DNA of 38,747 nucleotides, from NCBI GenBank assembly GCA_949297305.1, contig CASFSG010000001.1, positions 1 to 38,747 of the forward strand. Reading direction: 5' to 3'. Position 1 is the stretch's first letter; each line of letters begins with the position of its first letter. Source of the DNA: an uncultured bacterium (GTDB lineage: Bacteria > Bacillota_I > Bacilli_A > RFN20 > CAG-826). The notes beneath the pieces were generated by a model. It saw nothing but the letters and a program-made list of their open reading frames with translations, did no database searches and was not told the DNA's origin. The position numbers were made by a program, and so were the translations under genes. Of the stretch, positions 26,008 to 34,763 are shown in pieces.

Positions 26008-27246
26008 TTAAACAACTTTAATGACAAATTTAGAAGTGTGATTGTCTTCTAAAGCATAATTTTTGCGATAACGAGGAATATAAATCACCGCGCCATTTTT
26101 ATCTTCCACAACCGGCCACATTCTTCTTAATCTAGAAGGCATCTTCCAATCAATAAAAAGACGATTAATTGAACATTTATTATCACCAATGTAATATTCA
26201 TCTCCTAGTTTAGGGCTGCGTATTTTTAAAGGATAGGATGACGGATTGATATTGCGATCAAGCGCGCCATCACTAAAATCAATTTCAAATTCGGGACAAG
26301 AAAATTTTGTTGGTGAAGTTATTTCATAGCAATATGGCTTAAAATCAACAGCCTTCCCCACTACTAATACATCGTATTCTTTACGGAGCAAAACGCCTTT
26401 ACCTAAATCCATTGCAATGTTAGGTTTGGGTGATAAACACATTTTTCTAATTTCGTCAATGCGCCCACTAGAAATATCAACATGTTCTCCACTAGTCGCA
26501 ACAAATTGGTTGATTGTTTCTTGAAATTCCTCTTTAGTTAAAGCAATAATTTCACGAATATCTAATTCTTCAGCAATGTGCACTTTATGTTTTAAATCTT
26601 CTAAAAATTGACGATGCTTTTCATTGTTTTGAAAAATTTCTTCAATATAAGCTTCTCTTTCGCTATTAGATAACTTTGATACGACATCGCGGCGAAGTTG
26701 GTTGCGTAAATAATTCGTTTCAAAATTTGACATGTCAACAGAAAAAGGAACTTTATTTTCTAAATCATATTCTAATAAATCTTCTTTTGTATAATTTAGT
26801 AAAGGGCGAATAACTTTCATATCACGAATAATTGCCACACCATTAATTCCATATTGTTTTACTAAGGATTTGCGGTTTTTTTGAATTAAATAGGTTTCAA
26901 TTAGATCGTCTTGATGATGGGCGATAACAATACCATCAGCATCATATTTGTTATACATTCGCGCAAAGAAATCATATCGAAGATCGCGTGCCCAATCTTG
27001 AAAATTGCCAACCACTTCCATATTGAGCGTATCTAAACATTCAAAAGTAATGTTATTCTTTTTACAATAGTCTCTTAACGCTTCTTCTTCAGCGTTACTT
27101 ACATCTCTTTTATGATAATTGACATGACACACAACTAAATGAAGTTTTTCTTTAATTAGTAAATCCAATAACGCCATTGAGTCAGGCCCAAAAGAGACAG
27201 CGACTAAATAGGTTGAGTTTTTGTCAAATTTATAACTGAGTTTCAT
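26008..27246 (-). CDS. tilS: tRNA(Ile)-lysidine synthetase TilS
   Basis: Converts the anticodon wobble cytidine of tRNA-Ile(CAU) to lysidine using ATP and lysine. It has 412 residues. The N-terminal PP-loop reads VSFGPDSMALL; the usual sequence is SGGxDS, so the first Gly is Phe here. Downstream family motifs are present: CHVNYHKR, AHHQDDLIETYL and RPLLNYTKEDL. The C-terminal domain ends with RSPKLGDEYY and LFIDWKMPSRLRRMWP. Its ATG overlaps the TGA stop of rqcP (ATGA). The locus order with ftsH matches Bacillus, but hprT is absent between them. Confidence 0.93.
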   Translation of the reverse strand: MKLSYKFDKNSTYLVAVSFGPDSMALLDLLIKEKLHLVVCHVNYHKRDVSNAEEEALRDYCKKNNITFECLDTLNMEVVGNFQDWARDLRYDFFARMYNKYDADGIVIAHHQDDLIETYLIQKNRKSLVKQYGINGVAIIRDMKVIRPLLNYTKEDLLEYDLENKVPFSVDMSNFETNYLRNQLRRDVVSKLSNSEREAYIEEIFQNNEKHRQFLEDLKHKVHIAEELDIREIIALTKEEFQETINQFVATSGEHVDISSGRIDEIRKMCLSPKPNIAMDLGKGVLLRKEYDVLVVGKAVDFKPYCYEITSPTKFSCPEFEIDFSDGALDRNINPSSYPLKIRSPKLGDEYYIGDNKCSINRLFIDWKMPSRLRRMWPVVEDKNGAVIYIPRYRKNYALEDNHTSKFVIKVV

Positions 27247-27497
27247 AAGCTTACCTCCCTTAATATTTCAAACATATTTTTAGCGTTTTCAACAGTGGAA
27301 TTTTGGCGAATTTCTTTTACTTTAATTGTGAGTTCTTTTTTTAATGTTGTAAGAACGATGATATCATCAATCTTAACCAAATTAGCAGGCTTAGCGACCC
27401 GACCATTTAAAAGAACACTACCACTAGAAATTATCGCGTTTGCAACTTCTCTTCTTTTGATGATTCGTGCCACTTTAAGATATTTATCAATTCGCAC
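27243..27497 (-). CDS. rqcP: S4-domain RNA-binding protein RqcP (YabO/HslR-like)
   Basis: 84 residues, made almost wholly of an S4 RNA-binding domain: MRIDKYLKVARIIKRREVAN at the start and SGSVLLNGRVAKPANLVK. In B. subtilis, RqcP (YabO) binds the 50S subunit with RqcH during alanine tailing of stalled nascent chains. The start is GTG at 27497; TGT-TATAAT (27504-27509) lies 6 nt upstream and overlaps the end of mfd, so a leaderless transcript for rqcP-tilS is likely. It ends in TGA, showing UGA is a stop in this genome. Confidence 0.9.
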   Translation of the reverse strand: MRIDKYLKVARIIKRREVANAIISSGSVLLNGRVAKPANLVKIDDIIVLTTLKKELTIKVKEIRQNSTVENAKNMFEILREVSL

Positions 27498-27503
27498 GCA
27501 AAA

Positions 27504-27512
27504 ATTATAACA
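27504..27512 (-). promoter_or_regulatory. Extended -10 promoter of rqcP-tilS
   Basis: TGT followed by TATAAT (27504-27509) on the minus strand, in the 25-bp gap after mfd, 6 nt before the GTG start. The -35 region is weak. Confidence 0.5.
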
Positions 27513-27522
27513 TTAGTTAATG

Positions 27523-30500
27523 TTAATTTGATATATTTAGTGCATATTTTTTATAAAGTTGAATGATGATGTTAAGTATTTCTTCCAACTTATCTAGCCA
27601 TTTATCTTTTTTAAACAGCTTTATAATTAAGATTTTTTTAACAAGTAGGACTCTTAGGTCGTTTAAGTAAATAGCTAAAGCATCAAAAAGCACAACGCCA
27701 ATTCCTGACAAAGTAGAAAACGCAGGTGTTAATTGAATTTCGATATAATCGCGATAATCAACAAGTGATTTAAATGGTTGATTATTGGCTAAAATATCAA
27801 TTTTTCTTTTTCTTAATAATAATTCAACTTCCTCAGGTAAACGTCCATAAATGTCGCGAATTTTCTTTCTTACTTGCGATAATCCTTCTAATGTTTCACA
27901 AGCGGCTATATCTTGATAAATCTCAATTTTATCACTTTCAAGAGCGTACTCACTTGGCACATAGGCGTTTAATGAGAATAGAGGAATACTTTGAACTGGT
28001 TCTTTACGGACACCAGCTTTCTTTTCTTCGATGACTTCGTTTAATAATTTTAAATATAAATCCATTCCAATCATATCAATAAAACCGGCTTGTTCTTCAC
28101 CTAAGATATCGCCTGCTCCGCGAATTAATAAGTCTCTTTGGGCTATTTTATAACCACTGCCTAACTCGGTAAATTCTTGAATAGCCTTCAATCGTTTAAC
28201 GGCGTCTTTACTCAAATCTTTATAACCGTTATACATAAAGTAGGCGTACGCAATTCTTGAACCTCGACCAACTCGCCCTTTGATTTGATAAAGTTGCGAT
28301 AATCCATAACGATCAGCGTCTTCAACTATTAATAGATTAACATTTGGAATATCAATTCCGTTTTCGATGATGGATGTGGCAAAAAGAACCGAGATTTTTC
28401 CATCATAAAAATCGTTCATAATTTCTTCTAATTCATTTTTATCCATTTTACCATGAATTAACGATAGGGAGATATCCTTTAAATAATCTCCAATAATATG
28501 AGCTCTTTGATATAAGGCATCAATGTTATTTAAAACATAAAACACTTGTCCGTGTCGTTTCATTTCTCGTTTAATTAAATCTAAAACGATATCTAAACGA
28601 TAAGGCAAAACATAAGTTTGAATCGGCATTCGATTACTAGGCGCAGTATTGATTTGTGAAATTGAACGAATGCCAACAAGCGAAAGTTGTAAAGTACGTG
28701 GAATTGGAGTTGCCGATAAAGATAAAACATCGACATTTTGTTTTAATAATTTCAATTTTTCTTTTTGCCTAACACCAAAGCGTTGTTCTTCGTCAATTAT
28801 TAATAGACCTAGGTCGTTAAACAATAACTTATTGGAGAGAAGTTTATGGGTGGCAATAATTAAATTAATTTTTCCTGCCTCGATATCTTTTAAAGTTTGA
28901 TTAAGTTGTTTACTAGAAGTGTTTCTTGTTAATAAAGCGATTCTAATTCCGTAATGTTCAAAACGTTCACGCGCCCTTAAAAAATGTTGTCTTGCTAAAA
29001 TAATTGTAGGACACATAATTGCAACTTGTTTGTGGCTCATAATAACTTTAAAAGCCGCGCGAAAAGCTACTTCGGTTTTACCAAAGCCCACATCTCCACA
29101 AAGCAATCGATCCATCACATAACCACTTTCTAAATCATCTTTAATTTCTCTTAGAGCCTGTGCTTGATCAACCGTTAAATCATAAGGGAATTCTTTTTCA
29201 AACATTTCCTGCAACTCGTCATCGATAGGAAATGCATAACCTATCTCTTTAAAGCGTTCATTATATAAAGCATATAACTTATCGGCCATCTCACCAATTT
29301 TACGTTTAATGCGTTCTTTAGTTTGTTTCCATTTCTCGTTATGAAGCGATGATAAAGTTGGTTCATTTCCTTCTTTGCCAGAATATTTTCTCACTAACCT
29401 AAATTGTTCTAATGGTACATATAAATGTTCATTATTCGCATATAAAATATAAAGAAAATCGCGATTATTTCCTTCAATATTCATCGTTTTAACTTCTAAA
29501 AATTTCCCAATGCCATATTGCTCATGAACGATATAATCACCACTATTAAGTTCTTCATAAGATTTTAAAATAGTTGCCTCTTTAAAATGTGATAAATATT
29601 TAGATAAGCGGCGATGAAAGGAAAAGAGTTCAAAACTAGAAACATAAATGATTTTTTCTTTAACAAGTTCAAACCCTTCACTAAGAGGATAAAAACTAAT
29701 CCCGATTTTACTTTGAGGTAAATTTAATTCTTCGACAATTTCATATTTTTCTTCTTTAGAATCTAAAATTGCTTTGAGAGTATCAATTTGGGTTTTATTA
29801 GAAAGAGAAAACACTACTTTATTATTCGTATGCAAATATGAATCAACTAAAACATTTAAATAATTTAAACTCAAATTAGGAGAACATTGTAATGGCCTAA
29901 CTTGGAAGAGCATTTGACTAGAATCGCTACTGAATTTATGCGTGCTTATATGTTGAAGTTTTTCTAAATGCAAGTCGCCTAAATTTAAAAAAATGCTATC
30001 GATATACGCCAGGCGATTATCCATATATAATTCGCCCAAATAATCGCGCGCATCTTTTTTAATTTGAGCTATATTGTTCGCTAATTCATCCTCGTTGATA
30101 ATTAAAGTTAAATCGCTATGAAAATAATCTAATATTGATGAAACTTCATCTTTCAAAGAAAGATAATATCTTAAAGTTGATGGAGAATATCTATGATTAT
30201 AAATCGCATCAAAGTGTTCTAAATTAGGATTAATGCCGCGAGCAATTAACTTACTTTTTATTTTCGAAAATTCAAGATCGGAAAATAAAAATTCATTCGC
30301 TGGTAAAATTTTAATTTCAAATTCTTTTATGTTTGATTCTTGATGAGCAATATCGAAATGGCGAATCGATTCAATTTCATCACCAAAAAATTCAATTCTT
30401 AATGGCGTATCATAATTGATTGGAAAAATATCTAAAATATCTCCGCGAGAAGCAAATTGGAGACTTTGGTCGATTTTATTAACAGCTTCATAACCCATTT

Positions 30501-30963
30501 TAATTAAATCGTATTTAAAATGGTCTAAATTAATTACGTCGCCTACTTTGATATATTTTACATTCTTTAAAAACAAATCTGGTGAAGGTAGAGGCAAAAT
30601 TAAAGACGAAACTGGAACAATTAAAATTTTATTTTTTTTATACAATATTTCTCCTAATGTAAAAAGGCGTTCGGACAGAAGTTCTTTGCTTGAAGTTAGG
30701 GCCTCAAGACGTAAAATTTCATCATTAGGAAATAATAAAATATTCTCTTCTAAAATAAAATTCGCCAGCAAATTGGCAATTTTTTGCCCAATAAATAAAG
30801 AGGGAACAATTAATAAAATATTCTTTTTTTCTTCTTTGCTAGAGGCGGCAACTAGTAAAGAAGGACCAATTGTTTCATCTAATATTATTTCACCACTACC
30901 CGCCTTAAAAATTTGATAAAGAGGGTTTTTATATATTAAAGAAAATAAATTATTATTGTTCAG
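27523..30963 (-). CDS. mfd: Transcription-repair coupling factor Mfd (apparent CTG start)
   Basis: Removes RNA polymerase stalled at DNA damage and recruits UvrA. With the start proposed here it is 1146 residues, the family's usual length. UvrB-homology N-terminal domains come first; the RNA-polymerase-interacting domain follows near SGDYIVHEQYGIGKFLEVK. The translocase has Walker A CGDVGFGKTE, Walker B IIDEEQRFG and RGRIGRGSR-like GRVGRGSRIAYAYF; the C-terminal TRCF domain closes it. The first conventional start codon in frame is TTG at 30771, which would remove 64 residues that read as a normal Mfd N-terminus. CTG at 30961-30963 is 8 nt after a perfect AGGAGG (30972-30977) inside pth. It overlaps pth by 11 bp. 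Confidence 0.93.
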   Translation of the reverse strand: MNNNNLFSLIYKNPLYQIFKAGSGEIILDETIGPSLLVAASSKEEKKNILLIVPSLFIGQKIANLLANFILEENILLFPNDEILRLEALTSSKELLSERLFTLGEILYKKNKILIVPVSSLILPLPSPDLFLKNVKYIKVGDVINLDHFKYDLIKMGYEAVNKIDQSLQFASRGDILDIFPINYDTPLRIEFFGDEIESIRHFDIAHQESNIKEFEIKILPANEFLFSDLEFSKIKSKLIARGINPNLEHFDAIYNHRYSPSTLRYYLSLKDEVSSILDYFHSDLTLIINEDELANNIAQIKKDARDYLGELYMDNRLAYIDSIFLNLGDLHLEKLQHISTHKFSSDSSQMLFQVRPLQCSPNLSLNYLNVLVDSYLHTNNKVVFSLSNKTQIDTLKAILDSKEEKYEIVEELNLPQSKIGISFYPLSEGFELVKEKIIYVSSFELFSFHRRLSKYLSHFKEATILKSYEELNSGDYIVHEQYGIGKFLEVKTMNIEGNNRDFLYILYANNEHLYVPLEQFRLVRKYSGKEGNEPTLSSLHNEKWKQTKERIKRKIGEMADKLYALYNERFKEIGYAFPIDDELQEMFEKEFPYDLTVDQAQALREIKDDLESGYVMDRLLCGDVGFGKTEVAFRAAFKVIMSHKQVAIMCPTIILARQHFLRARERFEHYGIRIALLTRNTSSKQLNQTLKDIEAGKINLIIATHKLLSNKLLFNDLGLLIIDEEQRFGVRQKEKLKLLKQNVDVLSLSATPIPRTLQLSLVGIRSISQINTAPSNRMPIQTYVLPYRLDIVLDLIKREMKRHGQVFYVLNNIDALYQRAHIIGDYLKDISLSLIHGKMDKNELEEIMNDFYDGKISVLFATSIIENGIDIPNVNLLIVEDADRYGLSQLYQIKGRVGRGSRIAYAYFMYNGYKDLSKDAVKRLKAIQEFTELGSGYKIAQRDLLIRGAGDILGEEQAGFIDMIGMDLYLKLLNEVIEEKKAGVRKEPVQSIPLFSLNAYVPSEYALESDKIEIYQDIAACETLEGLSQVRKKIRDIYGRLPEEVELLLRKRKIDILANNQPFKSLVDYRDYIEIQLTPAFSTLSGIGVVLFDALAIYLNDLRVLLVKKILIIKLFKKDKWLDKLEEILNIIIQLYKKYALNISN

Positions 30964-31525
30964 TTTTTGTTCCTCCTGAACATTTAGAAACCATCATAGT
31001 AAAACCATCTTTTAGATATATTTTAATGGCTTCTTTTGCTTGATTAATTGCTTGTGCGATTAAAAGTTGTTCTTCTTTTGCTGGTTTACTTAAAACATAA
31101 TCTACCCCACTAAAAAGTGGTTCACCAATGCCAATTCTAGTTCTTTTTATTTCTTGACTATTTAAATTATCAATAATATTTTGCATGCCTTTTTGTCCAC
31201 CGCTAGAACCTTTGGCTTTGATTCGAATCGTTCCAGGGGGAAGCGCCATATCGTCATATATTATTAAAATATCTTCTAATGGTATTTTGAAATAATCGAC
31301 AACCTTTTTGACAGCTACGCCACTTAAATTCATAAATGTCTCGGGTTTCAAAAGAAGAAATTTTTCATTAAAATATTGACCAATTAAATAGACGCTATCG
31401 AAACCATGACGATCAAACATTAAGCCTAAATCATCCGCGAAACGATCGACAACCATATAACCCATATTATGACGGGTATCTTTATATTTAATACCAGGAT
31501 TACCTAATCCAACAATTAATTTCAT
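30953..31525 (-). CDS. pth: Peptidyl-tRNA hydrolase
   Basis: 190 residues, standard length. Frees tRNA from peptidyl-tRNA that has dropped off ribosomes. The start MKLIVGLGNPGIKYKDTRHN carries the catalytic His (about residue 19), with NLSGVAV, DDMALPPGTIRIKAKGSSGG and the later RTRIGIGEP region. The order pth-mfd is conserved in Bacilli. TGG-TATAGT (31533-31538) lies 7 nt before the ATG with no Shine-Dalgarno, which suggests a leaderless mRNA. Its last codons contain the ribosome site of mfd. Confidence 0.96.
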   Translation of the reverse strand: MKLIVGLGNPGIKYKDTRHNMGYMVVDRFADDLGLMFDRHGFDSVYLIGQYFNEKFLLLKPETFMNLSGVAVKKVVDYFKIPLEDILIIYDDMALPPGTIRIKAKGSSGGQKGMQNIIDNLNSQEIKRTRIGIGEPLFSGVDYVLSKPAKEEQLLIAQAINQAKEAIKIYLKDGFTMMVSKCSGGTKTEQ

Positions 31526-31575
31526 CCATAAAACTATACCATAAATAGTGGATAAATTCTTAAGAAAAATTAACT

Positions 31576-31609
31576 TTTATTTGCTTGAACAAATAAAGAT
31601 AACTAAGAT
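31576..31609 (+). promoter_or_regulatory. Promoter and palindromic operator candidate of the DUF368-tetR operon
   Basis: Perfect 8-bp arms TTTATTTG (31576-31583) and CAAATAAA (31590-31597) flank a 6-nt spacer. A promoter TTGCTT (31581-31586), 17-bp spacer, TAAGAT (31604-31609) overlaps it, so a protein bound to the repeat would cover the -35 box. The size suits a TetR-family dimer, and a TetR gene is in the operon. Confidence 0.5.
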
Positions 31610-31617
31610 ATCAATAT

Positions 31618-32619
31618 ATGGAAGAAAAAGAAAATCCTAATCTCGAGCAACAAAAAGATTCACGGCTAGAGTCTTTAAAATATCGAAGCGCGAAAGAAAT
31701 TATAAAATCCTTAATTAATGGGTTTTTTATTGGTTTAGCAATTATTGTTCCAGGCGTTTCAGGTTCAACTATTTCAATGATTTTTAAACTATACGATAAA
31801 ATGATGCTAGCAATCGCAAATATCTTTAAAAAATTCAAGATTGCTGTTTTGTTTTTATTGCCCTTATTAGGCGGCTTAATCGTCGGCTTTATTTTAGGCT
31901 TTTTTGCTGTGCAGCAGTTAGTAAACAATTTTATGTTTATCTGCATCTCGTTATTTGGTGGGCTAATGCTAGGCGGGGCAAAAGAGGTTCATAAAGAAAT
32001 AAAGACCGATAATATTAAGGACCACAAAGTAATTGATTGGATTTTACTGGGTCTAGGACTAATTCTTCCAATTGCCTTAAGTGTAACTTTTGTCTTTTTA
32101 AAAAGTGGCTTATCTTTAGAGACAGATTTTGCAAAAGACTCTTTTCCTCTTTATTTATATTTTGTGGTGTTGGCCTTTGGACTACTTATTTCTCTCACTC
32201 AAATTATTCCTGGTTTATCCGCGACTGCTTTGTTAATGACATTTGGAGCCTTCACCCCAATTGTTGATTCAGTCTCTATCACCATGTGGCAAAATAAACC
32301 GCTATGGTTTGTAATGTATTTATTATTAGCAGCTGGTTTTGTTGTTGGTATTTTACTATTGGCCAAATTATTCAATTATCTTCTTATTAAGTACCGCTTC
32401 CACACTTTCCATCTTTTAACTGGCTTAGCATATGGTTCAGTCGTCAGCATTTTTTATAATGCAGAAACGGCCGAAATATATAACATGTGGTCAAAAGGCG
32501 AAGGTAATATAGCCTTAGATTTAGGAATTGGCATTCCCCTTTTTATCGTCGGCTTTATCATTAGTTTCTGTTTAATTTATTTTAACGAAAAACATAATAA
32601 AAAGACCGCAAAAGAATAA
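31618..32619 (+). CDS. DUF368 membrane protein (PopT-like, polyprenyl-phosphate translocase family)
   Basis: A 333-residue polytopic membrane protein with about eight to ten hydrophobic segments. The DUF368 signatures are PGVSGSTISMI at about residues 46-56 and the second repeat IIPGLSATALLMTFGAF at about 197-213, which shows the inverted-repeat layout of the family. DUF368 proteins such as PopT have been shown to recycle undecaprenyl phosphate across the membrane for cell-wall synthesis. The N-terminal 30 residues are cytoplasmic and charged. No Shine-Dalgarno; the predicted leader is about 2 nt. It is 14 nt upstream of a TetR gene on the same strand and divergent from pth. Confidence 0.88.
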   Translation: MEEKENPNLEQQKDSRLESLKYRSAKEIIKSLINGFFIGLAIIVPGVSGSTISMIFKLYDKMMLAIANIFKKFKIAVLFLLPLLGGLIVGFILGFFAVQQLVNNFMFICISLFGGLMLGGAKEVHKEIKTDNIKDHKVIDWILLGLGLILPIALSVTFVFLKSGLSLETDFAKDSFPLYLYFVVLAFGLLISLTQIIPGLSATALLMTFGAFTPIVDSVSITMWQNKPLWFVMYLLLAAGFVVGILLLAKLFNYLLIKYRFHTFHLLTGLAYGSVVSIFYNAETAEIYNMWSKGEGNIALDLGIGIPLFIVGFIISFCLIYFNEKHNKKTAKE

Positions 32620-32633
32620 TATTTTTCTTAATT

Positions 32634-33194
32634 ATGCCTAAATTATACCAAGAATATAAAGCCGAACGACTAGAAAAAAGAAGAGAAATTATTAATAATT
32701 CCATCTCCTGTTTTATCGCTAAGACAATAGAAAAAATCACCGTCAACGACATCTGTAAGGTAGCGAATATTTCTCATGGACTTTTTTATCATTATTTTAA
32801 AGATGTTAACGAAATATATTTAGAAATTAATAATGATGAAAAGATAATCGAAATAAAGAATAATCTGCTATTATTTAATAAAAGCATTGGTCTACTAGCG
32901 CATCAAAAAATAAATAAAATAATAGACTATATCGAAGAATATTTATCAAAGAAAAATAATCGGGATCTAATTTTGTTTGTTATTAATGATAAATCCTTTA
33001 AAGATGACTTATCTTCTTTGCTTGAGTTTGGACAAAGACAAGGTGAGATTACAGGTGGTAAACCACTTGATATCGCTTCACTAATTATTTCTTTTTTAAT
33101 TGGTTATATTTTTAATGCGACAAGAGGTAAAAAAGCATTCACACCGATCAATCGCGATTTAATTAATAATATTTATAAAAAACATTTCTATTAA
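32634..33194 (+). CDS. TetR-family transcriptional regulator
   Basis: A 186-residue regulator. The N-terminal helix-turn-helix (about residues 12-55) reads EKITVNDICKVANISHGLFY followed by HYFKDVNEIYLEI, the classic TetR pattern. The C-terminal ligand domain is not assignable. It follows the DUF368 gene by 14 nt, so the two are likely one operon; it probably controls that operon through the palindrome at 31576-31597. No Shine-Dalgarno is seen. Its 3' end overlaps the convergent sugar-kinase gene by 4 bp. Confidence 0.88.
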   Translation: MPKLYQEYKAERLEKRREIINNSISCFIAKTIEKITVNDICKVANISHGLFYHYFKDVNEIYLEINNDEKIIEIKNNLLLFNKSIGLLAHQKINKIIDYIEEYLSKKNNRDLILFVINDKSFKDDLSSLLEFGQRQGEITGGKPLDIASLIISFLIGYIFNATRGKKAFTPINRDLINNIYKKHFY

Positions 33195-34756
33195 TCATTA
33201 TGGCGATGACCATATTCTTTAATCTTGCGATAAATCTTTTTTAAAGAAGGGTACATTTTTAAATAGGCTTCGTTAAATAAATAATCATATTTTTGATGAT
33301 TTGCATGATCGGGATAAAAAGTTTTTGTTTTGTGCACCATAGCCTTAACAGCTTCTTGTGGACTCTTAAACTCTTTAGACGCTAAAAAACCGGCTACCGC
33401 TGCTCCTAATAAAGAGGTTTCAAAAGTTTGAACGCGCGAAACCTTCACGCCAAAAATATCAGCGGTAATTTGACATATTGCATCACTTTGTGAACCGCCG
33501 CCAGCGATTCTAATTGATTTGATTTTATGATGAAGTCGCCTTTCAAAGTTTTCTAATCCTTCTCTTAAAGCATAGGCAATGCCTTCGATAATCGCGCGAT
33601 AAAGGTGCACCCTCGTATGAGTATCACTAAAACCAATAATTGCTCCTTTAGCTAGCGGCCTTTTTAAACCAGGACCCCAGTAAGGTTGCAAAATTAATCC
33701 GTCTGAACCAGCAGGAATTTCTAACATCTCTTCGTTTAAAACATCAATAGTTAACTTGTTTTGAATAGCGGCTTCTAAAGATTCACTTTTACCAAATTCC
33801 TTCGAGAACCAATTTAACATCCAATAGCCGCGATACACTTGAACTTCCATGTTATAAGCACCTTGAAGTACAGCGGGGTAAGAAGGTAAAAAGGTTTCTG
33901 ATGAATGATACTTTCTTGTCGTAACATCTATCGATGAAGCAGTGCCATAACTAATTGTGGCAATATTTTCGCCTATAACACCTAAGCCAAGAGTTTCTGC
34001 GCTTTTATCCGAGCCAACCGAAAACATCGGTAAGCCAACTGGAAAACCAAATAGATCATGAGCTTCCTTTGTAACATATCCTAATACATCGCCAACTTTA
34101 ATTAAACGCGGAAGTAATCTTTTAGGAATGCCAAAAATTTGACCCTTTAAGGCCCTGTCACTATGATACCAATCTTGCTTTTTAAAATTGATTGGAAAAT
34201 GACCACCATAATTAGATGGAGAGTCGACATATTCTCCGACGATCTTCATTGTGATATAGGTGGAAATATTCATGTATTTAGCAATTTTATTCCAGATTTG
34301 CGGTTGATTTTCTTTAATCCAATGTGCGGGTGTTCTTTTCCTATTTAATTTAACTGTCTCCATCATTCCGGAAATTTTAAATAATAATTTATTAAAAAAC
34401 GGGATTTTTTCTTTGGCTTCAGCTTGCCTTTCATCAAGCCATAAAATTGTTGGTCTAACAATATTATTATCCTTATCTAAAAAGGTGGCGGAATCCCTAA
34501 AGCAAGACATTGCAATCCCTTTAATTAAGGAAATTTTCTTATCTTCTTTAGCCATTAATTTTTTTGATATTTTAGCTAAACAGTCAATGTAATAATTTGG
34601 ATCTTGCTCAGCATAACCTTCTTTTATAGAAAAATAAGCTGGAGCATATTTTTCTTTTTCGATTGCTAAAATTTCACCTTTTTTATTAATCAGTGCGACG
34701 CGAACAGACTGGGTACCAAAATCGATGGCTAGAATTAAACTTTCCTTTTCTTGCAT
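33191..34756 (-). CDS. FGGY-family carbohydrate kinase
   Basis: Phosphorylates a sugar or polyol with ATP; 521 residues. The N-terminal FGGY domain has DFGTQSVRVALI (phosphate 1) and the AMSCFRDSATFLD and WLDERQ stretches. The C-terminal domain has SVGSDKSAETLGLG, ISYGTASSIDV and the adenosine loop IAGGGSQSDAICQITADIFG. It could be a xylulose, ribulose or related pentulose kinase; no pathway neighbours decide this. An in-frame GTG at 34777 would add 7 residues, but ATG at 34756 is preferred because TGA-TAAAAT (34764-34769) lies exactly 7 nt upstream of it, matching other leaderless genes here. Confidence 0.88.
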   Translation of the reverse strand: MQEKESLILAIDFGTQSVRVALINKKGEILAIEKEKYAPAYFSIKEGYAEQDPNYYIDCLAKISKKLMAKEDKKISLIKGIAMSCFRDSATFLDKDNNIVRPTILWLDERQAEAKEKIPFFNKLLFKISGMMETVKLNRKRTPAHWIKENQPQIWNKIAKYMNISTYITMKIVGEYVDSPSNYGGHFPINFKKQDWYHSDRALKGQIFGIPKRLLPRLIKVGDVLGYVTKEAHDLFGFPVGLPMFSVGSDKSAETLGLGVIGENIATISYGTASSIDVTTRKYHSSETFLPSYPAVLQGAYNMEVQVYRGYWMLNWFSKEFGKSESLEAAIQNKLTIDVLNEEMLEIPAGSDGLILQPYWGPGLKRPLAKGAIIGFSDTHTRVHLYRAIIEGIAYALREGLENFERRLHHKIKSIRIAGGGSQSDAICQITADIFGVKVSRVQTFETSLLGAAVAGFLASKEFKSPQEAVKAMVHKTKTFYPDHANHQKYDYLFNEAYLKMYPSLKKIYRKIKEYGHRHND

Positions 34757-34763
34757 CAAATTA

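Noticed and set aside
30769-30771. TTG as the start of mfd
   Set aside because: It would cut off 64 residues of normal Mfd sequence and has no ribosome site in front of it.
30548-30916. A 122-codon plus-strand open frame
   Set aside because: It lies antisense to the N-terminal part of mfd, whose frame extends to 30963; the translated sequence has no family features.
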